Positions 45,910-57,776 of a stretch of 64,000 nt of DNA are shown piece after piece. Origin of the DNA: Pardosa pseudoannulata (Eukaryota > Arthropoda > Arachnida > Araneae > Lycosidae); assembly GCA_032207245.1 (NCBI GenBank), contig CM063502.1:65143569-65207568 (forward strand). The letters run 5' to 3'. A model generated the notes under the pieces. That model worked only from the letters and a program-made list of their open reading frames with translations. It ran no database searches and was not told the origin of the DNA. The position numbers and the translations under genes are program-made. How positions within the stretch are numbered: the stretch's first letter is position 1; every line of letters begins with the position of its first letter.

Positions 45910-46456
45910 TTTCTCATATATACTAGTCTTTGCGTCACCAGCATAGTCGCTTTTAGTTATATATTTTTCTTAGCAAAACTTACGATGTAACGACAGATGG
46001 GACTAGTGTTACCATTATCAGCCAATATAACTCTACATTTTTAAAGCGGCCTGTGAGTCGCGGTTTGTCACACCATGTATAGACGAAAACCTTCAGTTTA
46101 TATGGTGAAATTAATGTTAAACCCGTAGAAAAGATTAGTTCCTTTAGTACACTACATGGTAAATAAAAGCCATATAGTGTATCAATGTTTCTTCTGCAGC
46201 CAAAACAAACAAACGTAATGCTGCTTACAATATACTGTATTTATATTTTGTATTTATACAAAATATTATACTATATTTGGATACACTACCTCATCTTTTC
46301 CTCATGTTCTAAACCTTTAACGCTTTTCAGACATTCGTTCCTAAAGGGTTATCCAAAACGTAACCGTTTTTCTTCAATTTCTTGACGGTCCCTAATAAAG
46401 TTTTGGAAAAACATGTTCGTGGAAATCTAGGACGTCTACCACGTTCTTTAAAACCT
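45910..46456. repeat. Unknown dispersed unit, copy 1
   Basis: From TTTCTCATATATACTAGTC to CGTTCTTTAAAACCTA the sequence matches 53559-54033 closely, apart from a ~72-bp segment (ACGATGTAACGACAGATGGG onward) absent from the second copy. No terminal inverted repeat, tail or coding family is recognised. On the minus strand a short frame with GRRPRFPRTCFSKTLLGTV is open near 46330-46440 and may be an old coding fragment. The boundaries are sharp, so this is a repeat and not a chance match. Confidence 0.75.
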
Positions 46457-46767
46457 AAGGTATCATGATAATTCTTACTGTATTTTTCTAGATATCCAAC
46501 AAAAAGTCTAAATCGCTAGTGACCGGTTATCATTGATCATTTACTGTAGTGTGCAGCTTTGTATGGGAAGCTTCATTTTGAACAGACATGGCAATTACAA
46601 GGCACGCGTGGCAAATTTGACACGCCAGCCTTACTTTTACTGGCACGCCAAAAACTTGATATGTCAGTGAGAATAAATTGAATAGAAATAAAGCAATTCC
46701 CGAAGTATTCTTTTTTACTTATTAAATGATGTTATGCTGGTTTGGTGTTATATAAATGTAAGAAAAC

Positions 46768-47622
46768 CAGGGTTGTATCGGTTTTAACCGGTTTTAATCG
46801 TCCTGGTCAATATCGATTTTGACTAGTATTGACTACCGAAATTCACTTTTCAATATATTTAATACTTATCGAACATATTTTACTAGCATATGATAAAGGA
46901 AAGTTACATTTGTTAAAAATGTCATAATATAAATAACACCAGCAAAAAAAAAAAAAAAAAAAAAAGTAAAATATAAAAACATATAACATAACACCAAGAT
47001 ACAAAAAAAAATGTTTTACTTATTTTTTATACAAGCTGTTTTATATGTAATTTATGTTGAATTAAAAAAAAAAATGGTTACAAGTAAAACGTTTTGTAGT
47101 TTTAATTCTCTAAATTTAAACGATTTCGTAATTTATTTTGGATTACTCCAAACTTTGAAAAAACAATTTTAATTGTAAAATGTCCTGTTATTTGTTTTAA
47201 TTTTAAAATTTATGCTTTTAACTACAACTTATGTTTTTAACTTCAACTCATGTTTTATGTTTTAACTGTAACTTATGTTTTATTTTTTAACTGTAACTCA
47301 TATTTTATGTTTTTTACTGCAACTGGATTACATTTTTACAATTGTATGTGCATGGTTCATTTTTAAAATTCAAACATTCTTATTATACTGTATAAGCATG
47401 TTAAATCTCATGAACTTGTTAGTGTAATATTTTGTTTAACTGCACTACTACTTTTATTGCTTATTAAAAGTCACTTCTAATTAAAAAAGATATTATATAT
47501 TAAAATTAAGACTATTTAAAACTATTTTTTTAACAATTCTGACCACTTCTGACCTCTTTTGACCACTTTTGGACGGTTAAAACCCACTTTTATCCAGTGT
47601 CCTGGTCAAAATTACAACCCTG
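46768..47622. mobile_element. hAT-like non-autonomous element, CAGGGTTGTA ends
   Basis: The ends are CAGGGTTGTATCGG and AAAATTACAACCCTG. The subterminal regions share GTTTTAACCG / CGGTTAAAAC and (T)GGTCAA words. The 8-bp flanks AAGAAAAC and AATCAAAC match at six positions, consistent with a decayed 8-bp hAT target duplication. A sub-repeat TTTTAACTxxAACT(T/C)ATGTTTTAT occurs at 47210-47310. No transposase is present. Confidence 0.7.
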
Positions 47623-47707
47623 AATCAAACGCGTCTACAATCCGATAGAAGGCTTAAAATATAATTTATTAAATAAGTATTGAGTTGCCGATCCACCCGT
47701 TGTAGTT

Positions 47708-47765
47708 TAGCCCTCGTGTTGCAAAAAGTAGAACTTAGCGCTCCAAACCAAAACCAAAAACCAAA
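47708..47765 (+). mobile_element. Severely 5'-truncated SINE with perfect 15-bp target duplication
   Basis: Only 58 bp of the 3' end remain (TAGCCCTCGTGTTGC through GCGCTCCAAACCAAA). CCACCCGTTGTAGTT flanks the insert exactly on both sides (47693-47707 and 47766-47780). This is a genuine truncated insertion and not a decayed copy. Confidence 0.95.
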
Positions 47766-47780
47766 CCACCCGTTGTAGTT

Positions 47781-48376
47781 ATTATTGAAACTTAATAATT
47801 GTGACAATTTTATATAAAATATATTGTACAATATCATAATGTTTTGATTATTATTTATTACAAATAAAAACATATAAAAACTAAAAAAAAACAGGTACTA
47901 CATATATAAGGTACTGGCAGTTAAAAAAAATTGCATTTCTTTTAACTTTGATTTTGGCACTTTGATAAAATACTATTTGTCAACCGTAATTTAGAAGATA
48001 CCCTGCCTTCAAATACCCTGTACTTAAGTATGCGCAAAAGAATAAAGAAAATTAATGTTCTATTAAAAGAAGAATGACTACATGTTCGCTTTAAAAAAAG
48101 TATCACCATGAAGTTAAAAAATAACAAAGTATGAAAATCTTTTACGTAAATTGCTTACTCACTGTTTTATGACCTTCAATTGTATATCAATAAAAAATTA
48201 CTTGACTTCATATGCATGTTTTATTGAAATTAATCGAATATTTTTAAGTTAAAAGACATTGTTTCTCTGCTAAAATATATCTTTTAAATAACCCAGTTAA
48301 ATATCTGGAGGCTTATGTAATGATCAAGAAAATGGGAAATAGTATTTGAAGATCGATAAATGCACTGAAATAAAAA
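47781..48376. other. AT-rich DNA, nothing identified
   Basis: No supportable feature. Confidence 0.4.
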
Positions 48377-48380
48377 TTAA

Positions 48381-48609
48381 CCCTGGAGGAAATTATTTAA
48401 AAAGTATTTAACGCGTAGTTATTTAAACACTAGGATTTATGGGTATTAGTCACTATATTATCATTATATGAAATACTTGTTTCAATAGCTATAAACTTTA
48501 GTAAATTAGGTTATTTTCTTATTAATATAAATCATTATTTAAAAACGAGCAAAAAAATTAACATTGGATTTACAACCGGGAAAAAATATCCATGCTATTC
48601 TTCCAAGGG
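48381..48609. mobile_element. TTAA-flanked MITE, CCCTxGGA family
   Basis: TTAA, then CCCTGGAGGAAATTATT; the right end ATTCTTCCAAGGG precedes TTAA (48610-48613). The inverted match is CCCT(T)GGA(G/A)GAA. Both TTAA flanks are exact. Confidence 0.6.
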
Positions 48610-48613
48610 TTAA

Positions 48614-49036
48614 TACTTCCTCGTTGGAATAGAAACGAGCTGAAAATATTTATGTTCTAAGACTCAGTCTAGAAAAAAATGAGGGCATGTTCCAAACTAT
48701 TTTTAACTAGTCAATAACTTATAAACCAAATTATAAACTGTAATTTTGATCATATCATGTTCTAGTGGAATATTATTAACTTACTTTCTATCGGAATATG
48801 AGAAAACTTATTCTAAATCAGAAAGTCACTTAAGTAGGACAACAAGCATATATACTTATGGTTTACATCCTGAGTATATGGTGCTTGCCCTTTTTTGAGT
48901 TTTGATATATAGATATACAGATTATGGTTTGATATCTAACCGCACAAGTGGGCTATTATTTCTGTTGTTGAAAATGATGTAAAAGTAAGAAAATGTTACA
49001 GTTGGAAATTCAAGTTAAATTTTTATAATTTGCTTC
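48614..49036. other. AT-rich DNA, nothing identified
   Basis: A weak relative of the following tandem unit (ATAAACCAAATTATAAACTG, TTTTGATCATATCATG) lies at about 48720. There is no gene. Confidence 0.4.
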
Positions 49037-49457
49037 CCAATGTATTAATTATTTAAACTCTAATGCACTTTTTAGAAATTCTTCATTTTAACAAGACATA
49101 TTAGCAAATTTTCAACTATTATTATCTTGTAGGCAATTTTTAAACCAAGTGATAAACTTTAGCTTTGATCATCATACCAATGTATTAATTATTTAATCTC
49201 TAATGCACTTTTTAGAAGTTCTTCATTTTAACAAGACATATTAGCAAATTTTCAACTATTATTATCTTGTAGGCAATTTTTAAACCAAGTGATAAACTTT
49301 AGCTTTGATCATCATACCAATGTATTAATTATTTAATCTCTAATGCACTTTTTAGAAGTTCTTCATTTTAACAAGAAATATTAGCAAATTTCAACTATTA
49401 TTATCTTGTAGGCAATTTATAAACCAAGCGATAAACTTTAGCTTTGATCACCATACC
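49037..49457. repeat. Tandem array, three units of 140 bp
   Basis: The unit starts CCAATGTATTAATTATTTAA at 49037, 49177 and 49317, and ends AGCTTTGATCA(T/C)CATACC. The copies are almost identical, indicating a recent expansion. Confidence 0.95.
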
Positions 49458-49527
49458 TTATTATCATGTAATATAATGGCTTCCCTTCTACCAGAATATG
49501 GAGCAGACAACTAGCATTTTTTAGATT

Positions 49528-49682
49528 CGGTTTGGAGCACTAGAGTCAGTTTTTGCACCATGAAGGCTAATTACTGGGGCTTACACCAGGGCCTACTGCC
49601 TGAATTAGATTCTGAATAGTTACATCTATGGCAATAAAGGTATTCAAACACGAACTCCGACACTGAAAAACAGTTGCATCAT
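49528..49682 (-). mobile_element. tRNA-derived SINE, diverged
   Basis: CGGTTTGGAGCACTAGAGTC, CATGAAGGCTAATTA, GGGCCTACTGCCTGAATTAG and CAAACACGAACTCCG are the complement of the family. A short duplication (GGGGCTTACACCAGGGCC) is peculiar to this copy. Confidence 0.8.
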
Positions 49683-50043
49683 ATGGAATCAAATTCTTAA
49701 GGAAACTACAAGATCCAGGTTCATTAAAAAGTGCTAATAATATAAAAGAAATTTATTTGTGGATTTTTTTCCAAAATGGTTTAATTAATCACATCGAAAA
49801 AAAATCCCAGCTAAATCACATGGATGAAGCTATAAAATCAAGAAGTGAAATCGTTGTATTGAAATCAATGGGTATGACAACGCAGGGATGTCATGCATTT
49901 CATGTCATGGGTAAAAGACTACTGAGGAAAATAGATCACAGAAAGGTTGATATAACACAGTGTTGCGACCACAGTCTATTAAAAAAGCTTGCAAAACGTA
50001 ACAAAATAACCTCACATTATAATTAGACTGTGGCGATTTGATT

Positions 50044-50200
50044 TTGGTTTGGTTTGAAGTATTACGATGTACGTTTGCTACATAAGAGCTAATGAGACTT
50101 GGACCTACTCTTTAAAGCCGAACGAAAAGGTTTGCGAACAATCATGTCCGAAGTAGGATTTGAACCCATGAACTCGGGTACAAGAGCAGTATCGTAATAG
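50044..50200 (-). mobile_element. tRNA-derived SINE, half of a head-to-head pair
   Basis: TTGGTTTGGTTTGAAGTATTAC, GAGCTAATGAGACTTGGACC, then GATTTGAACCCATGAACTC (complement of a B box). Its tRNA-like head faces the SINE at 50215. Confidence 0.85.
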
Positions 50201-50214
50201 TTTAGCACTGGTAA

Positions 50215-50375
50215 GGGAACGACTAAGCAAATAGCGGTCGGCTTTCGGTCCCGTAGTCCGTGGGATAGAATCCACTCCTGGCTTGAATACTTGGAGATGT
50301 TCGGAATCGGCTGTAAGCAGTAGGTTTCAATCTCATTAACCCTCGTATAGGTAAAAAAAACCATCATAGCAATTT
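50215..50375 (+). mobile_element. tRNA-derived SINE, second half of a head-to-head pair
   Basis: GCGGTCGGCTTTCGGTCCCG, GGGATAGAATCCACTCC (B box mutated), GTTCGGAATCGGCTGTAAGC, GTAGGTTTCAATCTCATTAA. The tail is degraded. Together with the previous copy it makes an imperfect inverted repeat of about 330 bp. Confidence 0.82.
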
Positions 50376-50589
50376 TGACAAGCCAAAGACTTTGCTTAAT
50401 GATTACAAAACGGTTGATCAACGTAAAAAGCGCAATAAAGCTGTTGGTGTCTGAGTTCTACGCTTAGAATAGCTTCACGAGAAGAACAATAAAAACGTTG
50501 TTGCATCCAGTGCGGCCCGCCGGTATATGATGCATTTACTATGCGGTCCATGGAGCTTTTTGTGTTGGCCATGCCTGATTTATTTATCC

Positions 50590-50670
50590 AGATGACGGCA
50601 GATAAGATAGGACTCCGTAGGTTTCTTCACAGGAGTTCATGGGTTCGAATTCCACTTTAAACATAAATAT
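50590..50670 (+). mobile_element. SINE head fragment
   Basis: It contains AGGAGTTCATGGGTTCGAATTCCAC, i.e. the B-box region, and little else of the family. Confidence 0.5.
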
Positions 50671-51659
50671 CATTCCATTCATATCTTGATAAAGTGTAGG
50701 ATAATTAAGCGAAAGCATGTTATGTAGATCAAAGTTTGAGTTTATTAATTTGTTTATAAATCACCGGCAAGATAAATATAACTAGATGATTCTAATACTA
50801 CATTCTAACATTCCCTTTTTTTACATACAATGTGCTCAATATCATTTAACTTTTATTGCACCATATTTTTAATTACTTTTTTTATTATCTTCAAGAGATT
50901 CCGAGAATATCCGTTTTGAAGTTTATTAGTATTATAACTTAGTACTATTTAAACATCTAGCATAATTACGAAAACATCCAATAAAGTTTGTTTTCTTGTA
51001 AAGCGTTTATGAACCATTTTACACATATCTTTAAATGATTTATTTCAAGTTAAAAGTTATTATATGCACCTGTGTCAATTACTAAGTACACTATTGCTAT
51101 TTAGATGTCCACTAAAATATGTAATAAAGAACATGTGCCTTTTTTATAGAATGCTTATACATCGTAACTCCATAACGACGCACTTTCGTCCATTCGTAAA
51201 GTTTAAATCCAAACCTGCTTTTTTAAACTATTAATTAATATTCAATTAGTTTAAATAAAACATTATTTTAGTAAGTTATTTAAGTTTCTACTGATATAAG
51301 TCGGAAGATTACATAACAGTGAGTGAGCAATTTAAGTAAGGAATACTTATACTTTGTCATTATTTAAATTTATATTGATCCTTCTTCAAGCAAATATTTA
51401 GCCATTTTCCTTTAAAAGAATATATTCTTCGTTCTTTTACGCATATTTAAGTATGTGGGTGGCATATATTTACGAAAATATTTATTGCTTTCACTCAAAA
51501 ATCTTATCGATAGCGAACTTCATCTCCGAACAGGGAATTTTTACAGCCCATAAAATCCTCGCATCCATTTAGATTCAAAATAAGAGTATAAAACTGCTCT
51601 GAAATATTTTTATCAGAATATTCAGCTATGGAGTATTCCCATATCATAAATCACTTCCA

Positions 51660-51760
51660 CTGCTGGCCTAGATGTCTGTAATCGGTCAGAATTGGTTTTA
51701 ATCAGTAGGTCCCGGTCTAATTAGTTTTTGTAAAGTCAGAAAAACTTCACTTCAGTGCTA
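51660..51760 (+). mobile_element. SINE 3'-half fragment
   Basis: TGGCCTAGATGTCTGTAATCG, AGAATTGGTTTTAATCAGTAGG and TCCCGGTCTAATTAG match the middle part of the family. Confidence 0.65.
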
Positions 51761-53100
51761 AAAATCAATCATTAAAAAAATAAAAAGAGGTCTCCAGGAT
51801 AGTCTTACTAGCAAATAGAAAAATAGCTTTTAAAGCGAGTTTAACCCGTGAAGGATATTTGCTGAAGCACAAAGGGAAATGTGTTTTAAACTTTCATAGC
51901 TGTAACTGAAAACTTGATAGTAATTAATTATGATAAAACTTCCTTAATATTTCTAAGTACAAAATCAGAAATCATGCATACATTTTTAAATAGGATTTAA
52001 AGAACTCACTTATTTTGATTTTATAATACATCGATACCTTGAATGTCGAGTTAATGCCCGTTTTTTTCTAAAAAGGCGGCCGAGAAAATCAATTTTTTTA
52101 ATGTAAAAAACACAATTTAGAACGTTGTCTTGCCAAGAAAATTACGAAAATACAAAAATAATCAAAATTTTTATTGCAATTTTGGATTTTGATAACATTG
52201 TAGAAAATAGTCAAATATCGTAATATTACACGAACATCGACTATTTTTTTCATCTTTCTTTTCGAATTCCCATTTCAGAATAAACATTATTATCAGTAAA
52301 AATACTTATTTAACAATACTAGTATTTATAAAATTAATCAAAATTTTCTTTTGTGTGATGTATTTCGAAACAAGGGGCACAAGGAAGAGAGAAGTCGTAA
52401 GTGATAAGTAGAAAAAAATAGATATTTTATACTTGAATAAGTAAGTGTTATAACTTACAATCCCATGTAAATGATAAATATCAATAAAAGGATTGTTTTT
52501 TTTTATTCTTTTGCTTTCATTGTGTATTTTATTGCTTTCATATTGTTATTTTTAATTCTCGATACCATTCGAGTGTGAAAAATTAAAGCAACATAAAGTA
52601 CAACGCCGCTCGAATTATCTCGAGTGTACACAGTTTGGCCTTTAGTGCGCTCAGAGTTAACTCGAGCTTGCACTTAAGGGGTTAATTCGTTCCGATACTT
52701 AGCTCTTAATTCAAATTACTAGTATCTCAAATTAATCTTTTACATCGAAATGGAAATGCTATTCCCAGACCTCACTCACCACTTCCCAACGTCTAAGAAC
52801 GAAATAAAACAAAAAAAGTAATCTTTTGTTGCTGGTTTTCCAACGGAAAGAATTATTTGTGAATATCGAATATTGTATAAAATCACATTACTGTAAAATA
52901 TACTCCAGTAATGTAAACTGGCTTTATAAAGTATCGCGTTCAGTATTCACCTTGAAGGTCGAGACGGAGGGATAGGAGGAAGACTAAACTGAATAAATTG
53001 ATGCTAAATCAATTTTTATCGTTTAAATTAAGTGTAATTAAATGATTGTAGTTTCTCCAAAAATCAGCCCATTTTTCTGCACATTTATATTGTTTTTTGT
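51761..53100. other. AT-rich DNA, one possible lone piggyBac-type end
   Basis: At about 52660-52683 GCACTTAAGGGG followed by TTAA could be the right end of a piggyBac-type MITE, but I find no matching left end. Otherwise nothing. Confidence 0.35.
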
Positions 53101-54090
53101 TAGGTGTTTTTAAAATAAAAATTATTTATTAAGTATATATGGAAGCATAATAAAACTTAACATGGGATACTGCTGAGTAACAATGCAGCCTGTTTCTCCT
53201 CAAACTTTTGTATATAAAAGAAATCTTCTCCATTTAGATATATTGTCTGATATATTTACACATATTATTTTCATTATAAATAATCACACAATTTCTTTTA
53301 ATTATTTATTTTATTCATTGCTTTTATGCTCTTGCACCAATAATTTATCCTGTTTTTACAGTCTTTTAAACTAGTCTTATACATAAAACGCTTAGTGCGG
53401 ATGTATGTAGACAAGATTGTGCAGAAATAGTGCAACTTGTATACGTAAAAGTTTGTACACCGATTCTCCGTTGCACTCAACAAAATTTCTGAAAGCTCCT
53501 TTTTCGAAATTAAATTTAGTTTTTTTGTAATTTAAATGCTTAAGCGAATTTTCATATGTTTCTCATATATACTAGTCTTTGCGTCACCAGCATAGTCGCT
53601 TTTAGTTATACATTTTTCTTAGCAAAACTGAGTCGCGGTTTGTCACACCTTGTATAGACGAAAACCCTCAGTTTATATGGTGAAATTAATGTTAAACCTG
53701 TAGAACAGATTAGTTCCATTTTGTACACTACATGGTAAATAAAAGCCATATAGTGTATCAATGTTTCTTCTGCAGCCAAAACAAACAAACGTAATATTGC
53801 TTACAATATACTGTATTTATATTTGGTATTTATACAAAATATTATACTATATTTGGATACACTACCTCATCTTTTACTCATGTTCTAAACTTTTAACGCT
53901 TTTCAGACATTCGTTCCTAAATGGTTATCCAAAACATAACCGTTTATCTTCAATTTCTTGACGGCGCCTTATGAGGTTTTAGAAAAATATGTTCGTGGAA
54001 ATATAGGACGTCTACCACGTTCTTTAAAACCTAGGTGTTTTTATAATAAAAATTATTTATTAAGTATATATGGAAGCATAATAAAACTTA
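53101..54090. repeat. Unit flanked by a 59-bp direct repeat
   Basis: TAGGTGTTTTTA(A/T)AATAAAAATT and the following TATTTATTAAGTATATATGG through AGCATAATAAAACTTA occur at 53101-53159 and at 54032-54090. The ~870 bp between them include the second copy of the dispersed unit described at 45910. The right-hand repeat begins exactly where that unit ends. Confidence 0.8.
53559..54033. repeat. Unknown dispersed unit, copy 2
   Basis: It matches 45910-46456, lacking about 72 bp after AGCAAAACT. Both copies keep TGCAGCCAAAACAAACAAACG and GGATACACTACCTCATC. Confidence 0.8.
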
Positions 54091-55610
54091 TCATAAAATG
54101 TAAAGAATAAAATTTTACTTTATAAGGTGTTTTAAAATGAATTACAGGAGACAAAGTACCTTTCAATTTCTAAAATCTTCATTACAACAACCTTCTTTTT
54201 GATTTATCATAAAATTTCTGCGCTGTTTACAATGAATTTCTTACATGTTCTTTGATAACACACTATCTTTAAAAACTGTATATGATGAGCAAGCAGATTG
54301 TTCGTCTTTGGTATCGGGGTTTTATCGAAGGTACGAAAAGTGTCCGGCGTTGCTTCCTTTAACTCTACAGTCTTGTTTCCATCGACTTCTACCTGTTTTT
54401 GCATTCGAAGAAATTCTTAATAAGCTATTACAAACAATGACCTGTGCGCAACTGTGACACGTTGACTCCATTCTAAGGCGGAGTATTTCTATCGACTACA
54501 AAAACGTATTCCACGGTATGGCAAGTGTTACGATTCTGATGGTCATTATGTTAAGATGATTTTTATGTTGTTAATTGGTTATTATGTTATGATTTAGCTG
54601 AAAAATTGCTGTATCTTTTTGCAATAAATCTTCCTAGGTAATAACTTTTGTTCCTTTTTACGGGTATTGGGAAACTTACTTTCTGGATTACCATTGTATG
54701 TAAGAACTAAGCAAAAGGATGAAGTCAATTACCAAATTTTCTATGCACTGAGACCAATTTTAAAAAAGATTGTTAGATGACTCACTTAATGCTCCCCGAG
54801 TGGTGCTAAATGAGTAACAGGTTCGCAGCCTTGTTAAGGCGTTAGGATAATGTCTGTATCTCCTGCTGCGTTGGAAAAAAATGACTCACTTAAAAAAACG
54901 CTTTTTATTTTAATCAATTTTTTTTCTTTGTAGATATCTGTGACATGTGTTTTATTCGATAGCAATATTTATGCTACAATTCAGAATATAGATGAAAATT
55001 TTATATGATTTTGAAGGATTTTTAGAAAGGAGGGAATTTATATGAGTCTTTCATCTTCGTCTTTTGTAAGTAGGCATGCGAGCCCTTAAAAAAAACATAT
55101 TTTTCTACCAAGATCAGAAACAATTGAGCACTAATGAAAACATTCCTTTCGTTAATATTAATTTTTAAACTTTTACTTTCATTTCTGTTACTACTTTTTT
55201 TTTCTTTCATTCTTCTTCAATTCATTTCAAGCATTTGAAACCCTTTTTGAAGGCGATCTATTGAACATTGTATTCGAGAGAGGCTTTAGAGGATATTATT
55301 TATTATTAAAATCCCTCTCCCTTCCATTAATATACTGATACAGAATAATGTATCTCTTTTCAGACCATTCTGAAGAGGGGACATAATAACCTCCAACTTA
55401 AATGAAACGTCTCTCAGAACATGGGGGGAAACAACTAGTATAATGAAAATGAGAGAAACGTAATTAAAAGATTGGCAGGGGAAGTTTTTACGTGATAGCA
55501 TTATTTGTGCTCTTCTCATATTTAAAATACATAACCTAACATTTAAACATTCGAGCACAGGACTGAACGTGAATGTTTTTCCACTTTTTCTATCACATAA
55601 CTTTAGAAGA
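54091..55610. other. Unannotated DNA with unassigned open frames
   Basis: The minus frame at 54207-54404 (with VEVDGNKTVELKEATPDTF) and the 117-codon minus frame at 55286-55639 are open, but I cannot link either to a family or see splice or element context. Confidence 0.3.
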
Positions 55611-55786
55611 AATATACTTGACTTTTTCGTAGTATACAAAATAATACTGAATCTTTAAACTGTCAAAATTTCTTTCAATTAAAAACAATTAGATAAAAAT
55701 ATTCTTGACTTTTTCGTAGTATACAAAATAATATTGAATCTTTAAACTGTCAAAATTTCTTTCAATTAAAAATAATTAGGTAAAAG
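55611..55786. repeat. Tandem duplication, two units of 87 bp
   Basis: CTTGACTTTTTCGTAGTATAC at 55617 and again at 55704, with nearly identical sequence through TTTCTTTCAATTAAAAA. Confidence 0.95.
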
Positions 55787-57597
55787 AATCATATTTATTA
55801 ATGGTGTTTTCAAACGATATCAGAGAACATATTACAAGAGCAAAGAATTTCATAAATTATATCAATATTTTTCTTCCACATTTTAGACAAACTTTATGCA
55901 ATACTGTAATAAGAACGAAAAATTTCAGTTTTTCTACCTCTTTAAATTAAAAAAAAAGTCGAAACTCATAATTATTTTAGTCAAACTAGGATTTTAAAGC
56001 CCGATTAAGTGTAATATTTGTATCCAACTTATAATTTAAACATCCAATACACGTTTAGATACCGCACACGTAAGTTGCGAAAACTATGTTTTGATTAATA
56101 TTAATTTTAAACCACCATTAATAGCTACTAGATTCAATATAATTTTTATTTCTTAAAATTCTGGTTATTGAACTAATTTTTATGTGATTTGGGATGAGAT
56201 ATTTGATTGTGTGCATGAAATGGAGAAAATATAAGCTATCTGATAAACTAAATTTTGAAATATCAATTTTTCAAATTATATTTTAAAAATGAAAATCTCT
56301 TGTCACCCTTAAACTAATTTTTCTTCATTTCACTTTAGTCGTTTCTTCTTGTGGTTTTTTCACCACTGAATCTCGCTTTTGTCTCGTATTTTGGCGTTTG
56401 TTACTCAAGATAAAATATTGACGAAGTGACGACTCATAAAGCAATGATTCATGGTACACCGTTCCAGGACTAACCGAGCCACGGTGGTTCTACGGATGTC
56501 GCACGATCAAGCAATTAACAAAGACATTTTCGACCCTGACTTGAAAGGGAATCGGCCAAGACACGTATATGCCCGGATGAAGCGTGAGTGAATTCATAGT
56601 AGCACATGCAAGGATTTTCTGACTGTGTCCATTGGTGAAACTACCGCTATCAAATCCTGGTGAAGAATCGTCATGGGTTTATTGAAGAGATCACGATATA
56701 AAATATCAGCAGAAATGAACAATAAACAGTTATTTAATTAAAATTAAATTGTTAAATTGATTTGAAAATCATAAACTCTCATATTAAACACAAACTTACA
56801 TCTAGCAGATAAACTTGTTCAGTGGCGTATGGTTTTTCAAAAGGTTCATATTTCTGTTACAAAAAATTCGAGTATGTAATAAAGCACTATTCATTTCAAT
56901 GGACACGACAGACTTTCTATGCACGAAAACTTAAATTTTTGGAGGAATCATAACCCCAATGAAGACATAGACATCGACTATTTCCATATAGACAATTTGG
57001 ATTTTGAAGATTTTATAGAAAAAGAACAAATATTATTTTAAAATTTTTAAATTTTTTTGACTTAGGAAACATTTTCTCTCAGTTTACTTTTCAGTAATTC
57101 TTTAAGGAGACAATATGTTTTCCTCAATTTTAAACTAGGAATTCGAGAAAAAAAAAAACATTAAAAACCTAATTTTTGAGAATTTTTGAACTAAAATACG
57201 AAGATTGAAAAGGAGAAAAAATTAATTAATAGTTCATTTGTTAGTTGTTTAATATGTTGTGTATGAAAAGAAAAAAAAAACTAAAACTCTAACAAAGTAT
57301 TTTAAGAATAGATTTAAAAAAAAAAAATATAGAAAATTAACTTTTTTTTATTCGCTAGTCTTTTCTGTAAAAGTGTCAAAAAGAATTATACTTATTTTCT
57401 AAACTCTTTCTGAAACTATTTTTAGTAATTGCTTTTTTTGAATTTAAAAATAATTAAATTTTAAAAAAAACTAAACAAAATGCTATTTTAAGAATATATA
57501 TTAAAATTGAGTACACTAAAATATAATAAGTATTAATAGAAAGTACTTTATAAAATTAAAGTAATTATGTACTAAACTAAATATACTAAAATTTTTT
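55787..57597. other. AT-rich DNA with one less AT-rich patch
   Basis: At 56395-56700 base composition is distinctly less AT-rich (for example GCCACGGTGGTTCTACGGATG and GAATCGGCCAAGACACG). I see no long frame or family, so it may be a decayed coding or regulatory remnant. Confidence 0.35.
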
Positions 57598-57776
57598 TTG
57601 GAGGGGGGGGGGGGGGGGCGGGGAAATGGTGGGGGGGGGGGCGGGGCAAATTGGGGTGGGGGCCGGGGGGGAAAAAAAGGAGAAAAACTAGGAAAAACAA
57701 AAAAAAAGCCGGAAAACAAGAAAAAAAATAAAAAAAAAATAAAAAAAAAAAAAAATAAAAAAAAAAAAAATGTGTG
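57598..57776. repeat. G-run stretch followed by A-rich stretch
   Basis: Runs of 12-18 G interrupted by single other bases (57601-57668) pass abruptly into A runs broken by single G or T (57669-57772). This is unlike anything else in the window and is either a potential G-quadruplex tract or a base-calling/assembly artefact. Open frames across it are meaningless. Confidence 0.9.

Noticed and set aside
49757..50026. 89-codon plus-strand frame as a gene
   Set aside because: No motif, no splice context, and it lies between two SINEs; open by chance remains the simplest explanation.
52660..52683. Lone GCACTTAAGGGG-TTAA as a piggyBac element
   Set aside because: No left partner with matching inverted sequence was found within 1 kb.
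55286..55639. 117-codon minus-strand open frame as a gene
   Set aside because: It is among the longest frames in the window but has no motif, runs into a tandem duplication, and frames of this length are expected occasionally in 64 kb.
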